This document shows, one piece after another, positions 22,171 to 22,889 of a DNA stretch of 22,889 bases. Position 1 is the first letter of the stretch; each line of letters opens with the position of its first letter. The stretch is from Alphaproteobacteria bacterium (GTDB taxonomy: Bacteria > Pseudomonadota > Alphaproteobacteria > RS24), in the NCBI GenBank assembly GCA_009920875.1, contig RFZE01000007.1:1-22889 (forward strand), given 5' to 3'. The notes beneath the pieces are model-generated. The model did not search any database and was not told the origin of the DNA. It saw only the letters and a list, made by a program, of their open reading frames with translations. Both the position numbers and the translations under genes were made by a program.

Positions 22171-22889
22171 ATGGCGCAAGAGAAAAAATCGGCAAAAAAA
22201 TCGGCGCAGCTATCGGACGATAAGCTGGTCGCCATGTGGCGCGATATGGCGCGCATTCGTCGCTTTGAAGAGCGCTGCGGCCAGGTTTATGCAATGGGCC
22301 AAATTGGCGGTTTTTGTCATCTCTATATCGGGCAAGAAGCCGTCGTTGTCGGTCTGCAAGCGGTGGCGCGAGAGGGCGACCAAGTGATTACCGGCTATCG
22401 CGACCACGCTCATATGCTGGCCTGCGGTATGGAACCCGGGCGCGTTATGGCCGAGCTGACCGGCCGCATGGATGGCTATTCCAAAGGCAAGGGCGGCTCC
22501 ATGCATATGTTCTCGGTCGAGAAAAACTTTTATGGCGGGCATGGCATTGTCGGCGCGCAAGTGCCGCTCGGCACCGGCCTCGCTTTTGCCAATCAATATC
22601 GCGGCAATGACAATATTTCCTTCATCTATTTCGGCGATGGCGCGGCCAATCAAGGCCAAGTCTATGAGAGCTTCAATATGGCCAAGCTGTGGAACCTGCC
22701 TTGCCTTTATGTCATTGAAAACAATCGCTATGCCATGGGCACATCGATTGAGCGCGCCTCCTCGCAAACCGATTTATCGCAGCGCGGGGCCAGTTTCGGC
22801 ATTCCCGGCACGCAAGTCGACGGCATGGATGTTGAAGCGGTTTACGCGGCGGCACAAAACGCCGTGGCTCATATTCGCACCGGCAAAGG
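22171..22889 (+). CDS. pdhA: Pyruvate dehydrogenase E1 component subunit alpha (3' end cut off by window edge)
   Basis: The thiamine-diphosphate subunit of the alpha2beta2 E1 of pyruvate dehydrogenase, which decarboxylates pyruvate and feeds acetyl groups to E2. The first 239 aa are present of roughly 330-350 expected. The start ATG has GGAGAGGAAG just upstream. The N-terminus is lysine-rich (MAQEKKSAKKSAQ), then MWRDMARIRRFEERCGQVY, GFCHLYIGQEA and GYRDHAHML. SKGKGGSMHMF and GGHGIVGAQVPLGTGLA are E1-alpha signatures. The thiamine-diphosphate motif begins GDG (155-157) and ends NN (184-185). Branched-chain and acetoin dehydrogenase E1 alpha are close relatives; YRDHAHML and GGHGIVGAQ favour pyruvate dehydrogenase. 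The expected neighbours pdhB and pdhC would be past the edge. Confidence 0.93.
   Translation, partial: MAQEKKSAKKSAQLSDDKLVAMWRDMARIRRFEERCGQVYAMGQIGGFCHLYIGQEAVVVGLQAVAREGDQVITGYRDHAHMLACGMEPGRVMAELTGRMDGYSKGKGGSMHMFSVEKNFYGGHGIVGAQVPLGTGLAFANQYRGNDNISFIYFGDGAANQGQVYESFNMAKLWNLPCLYVIENNRYAMGTSIERASSQTDLSQRGASFGIPGTQVDGMDVEAVYAAAQNAVAHIRTGK

Noticed and set aside
1..22889. Search by eye for CRISPR arrays, insertion sequences, integrase genes, att sites and tandem repeats.
   Set aside because: No regularly spaced repeats, transposase or integrase motifs were found. The only tRNA has no neighbouring integrase or duplicated 3' end.

Overview
The window is 22.9 kb of chromosomal housekeeping DNA from an alphaproteobacterium. 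Three things point there: an atpG-atpD-atpC cluster, the block obgE-proB-proA-nadD-rsfS-rlmH-envC-ctpA-rppH in one orientation, and a separate alpha-subunit gene for pyruvate dehydrogenase E1 together with a cysD / fused cysNC pair. The genus cannot be read from the sequence; something near Parvibaculales/Rhizobiales is a guess from gene order and protein style. I see no phage, insertion sequence, integron or CRISPR array.

Layout. (1) 1-2565, plus strand: the end of the F1F0 ATP synthase operon (atpG partial, atpD, and an atpC that encodes only the N-terminal domain of epsilon), closed by a bidirectional terminator at 2584-2615. (2) 12652 down to 2624, minus strand: a long, tightly packed run transcribed obgE > proB > proA > nadD > rsfS > rlmH > envC-like > ctpA > rppH > 2OG-Fe(II) oxygenase > purU. 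Most junctions are -8 to +14 nt. Looser ones lie before rsfS (103 nt, with a candidate internal promoter) and before ctpA (50 nt, with a hairpin next to the ribosome binding site). (3) 13442 down to 12793, minus: rplU-rpmA with their own promoter and terminator. (4) 13698-16522, plus: cysD-cysNC, the sulfate activation enzymes. (5) 18409 down to 16526, minus: an SDR and an MDR-type quinone oxidoreductase, preceded by tRNA-Ser(CGA). (6) 18700-21980, plus: a four-helix membrane protein of unknown function, then a cytochrome P450 overlapping a membrane-anchored sulfatase by one base. (7) 22171 to the edge, plus: pdhA, partial.

How the genes work together. The first half is central: ATP synthesis, proline synthesis (proB, proA), NAD synthesis (nadD), ribosome assembly and silencing (obgE, rsfS, rlmH, rplU, rpmA), cell-wall and envelope processing (envC-like, ctpA), and mRNA 5'-end turnover (rppH). 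purU balances the one-carbon pool and is coupled to a non-heme iron oxygenase of unknown substrate. The second half has a sulfur and oxidation flavour: sulfate activation to PAPS, then a P450 coupled to a sulfatase, with two NAD(P)-dependent oxidoreductases between them. That link is an inference from proximity.

The most distinctive observations are: the epsilon subunit with no C-terminal domain; the rsfS gene, whose only well-placed start is a CTG; the oxygenase-purU coupling; the P450-sulfatase pair behind a dyad-rich promoter; and competing hairpins in front of pdhA. No gap without a gene exceeds 300 bases; the largest is the 255-nt divergent rplU/cysD spacer at 13443-13697.
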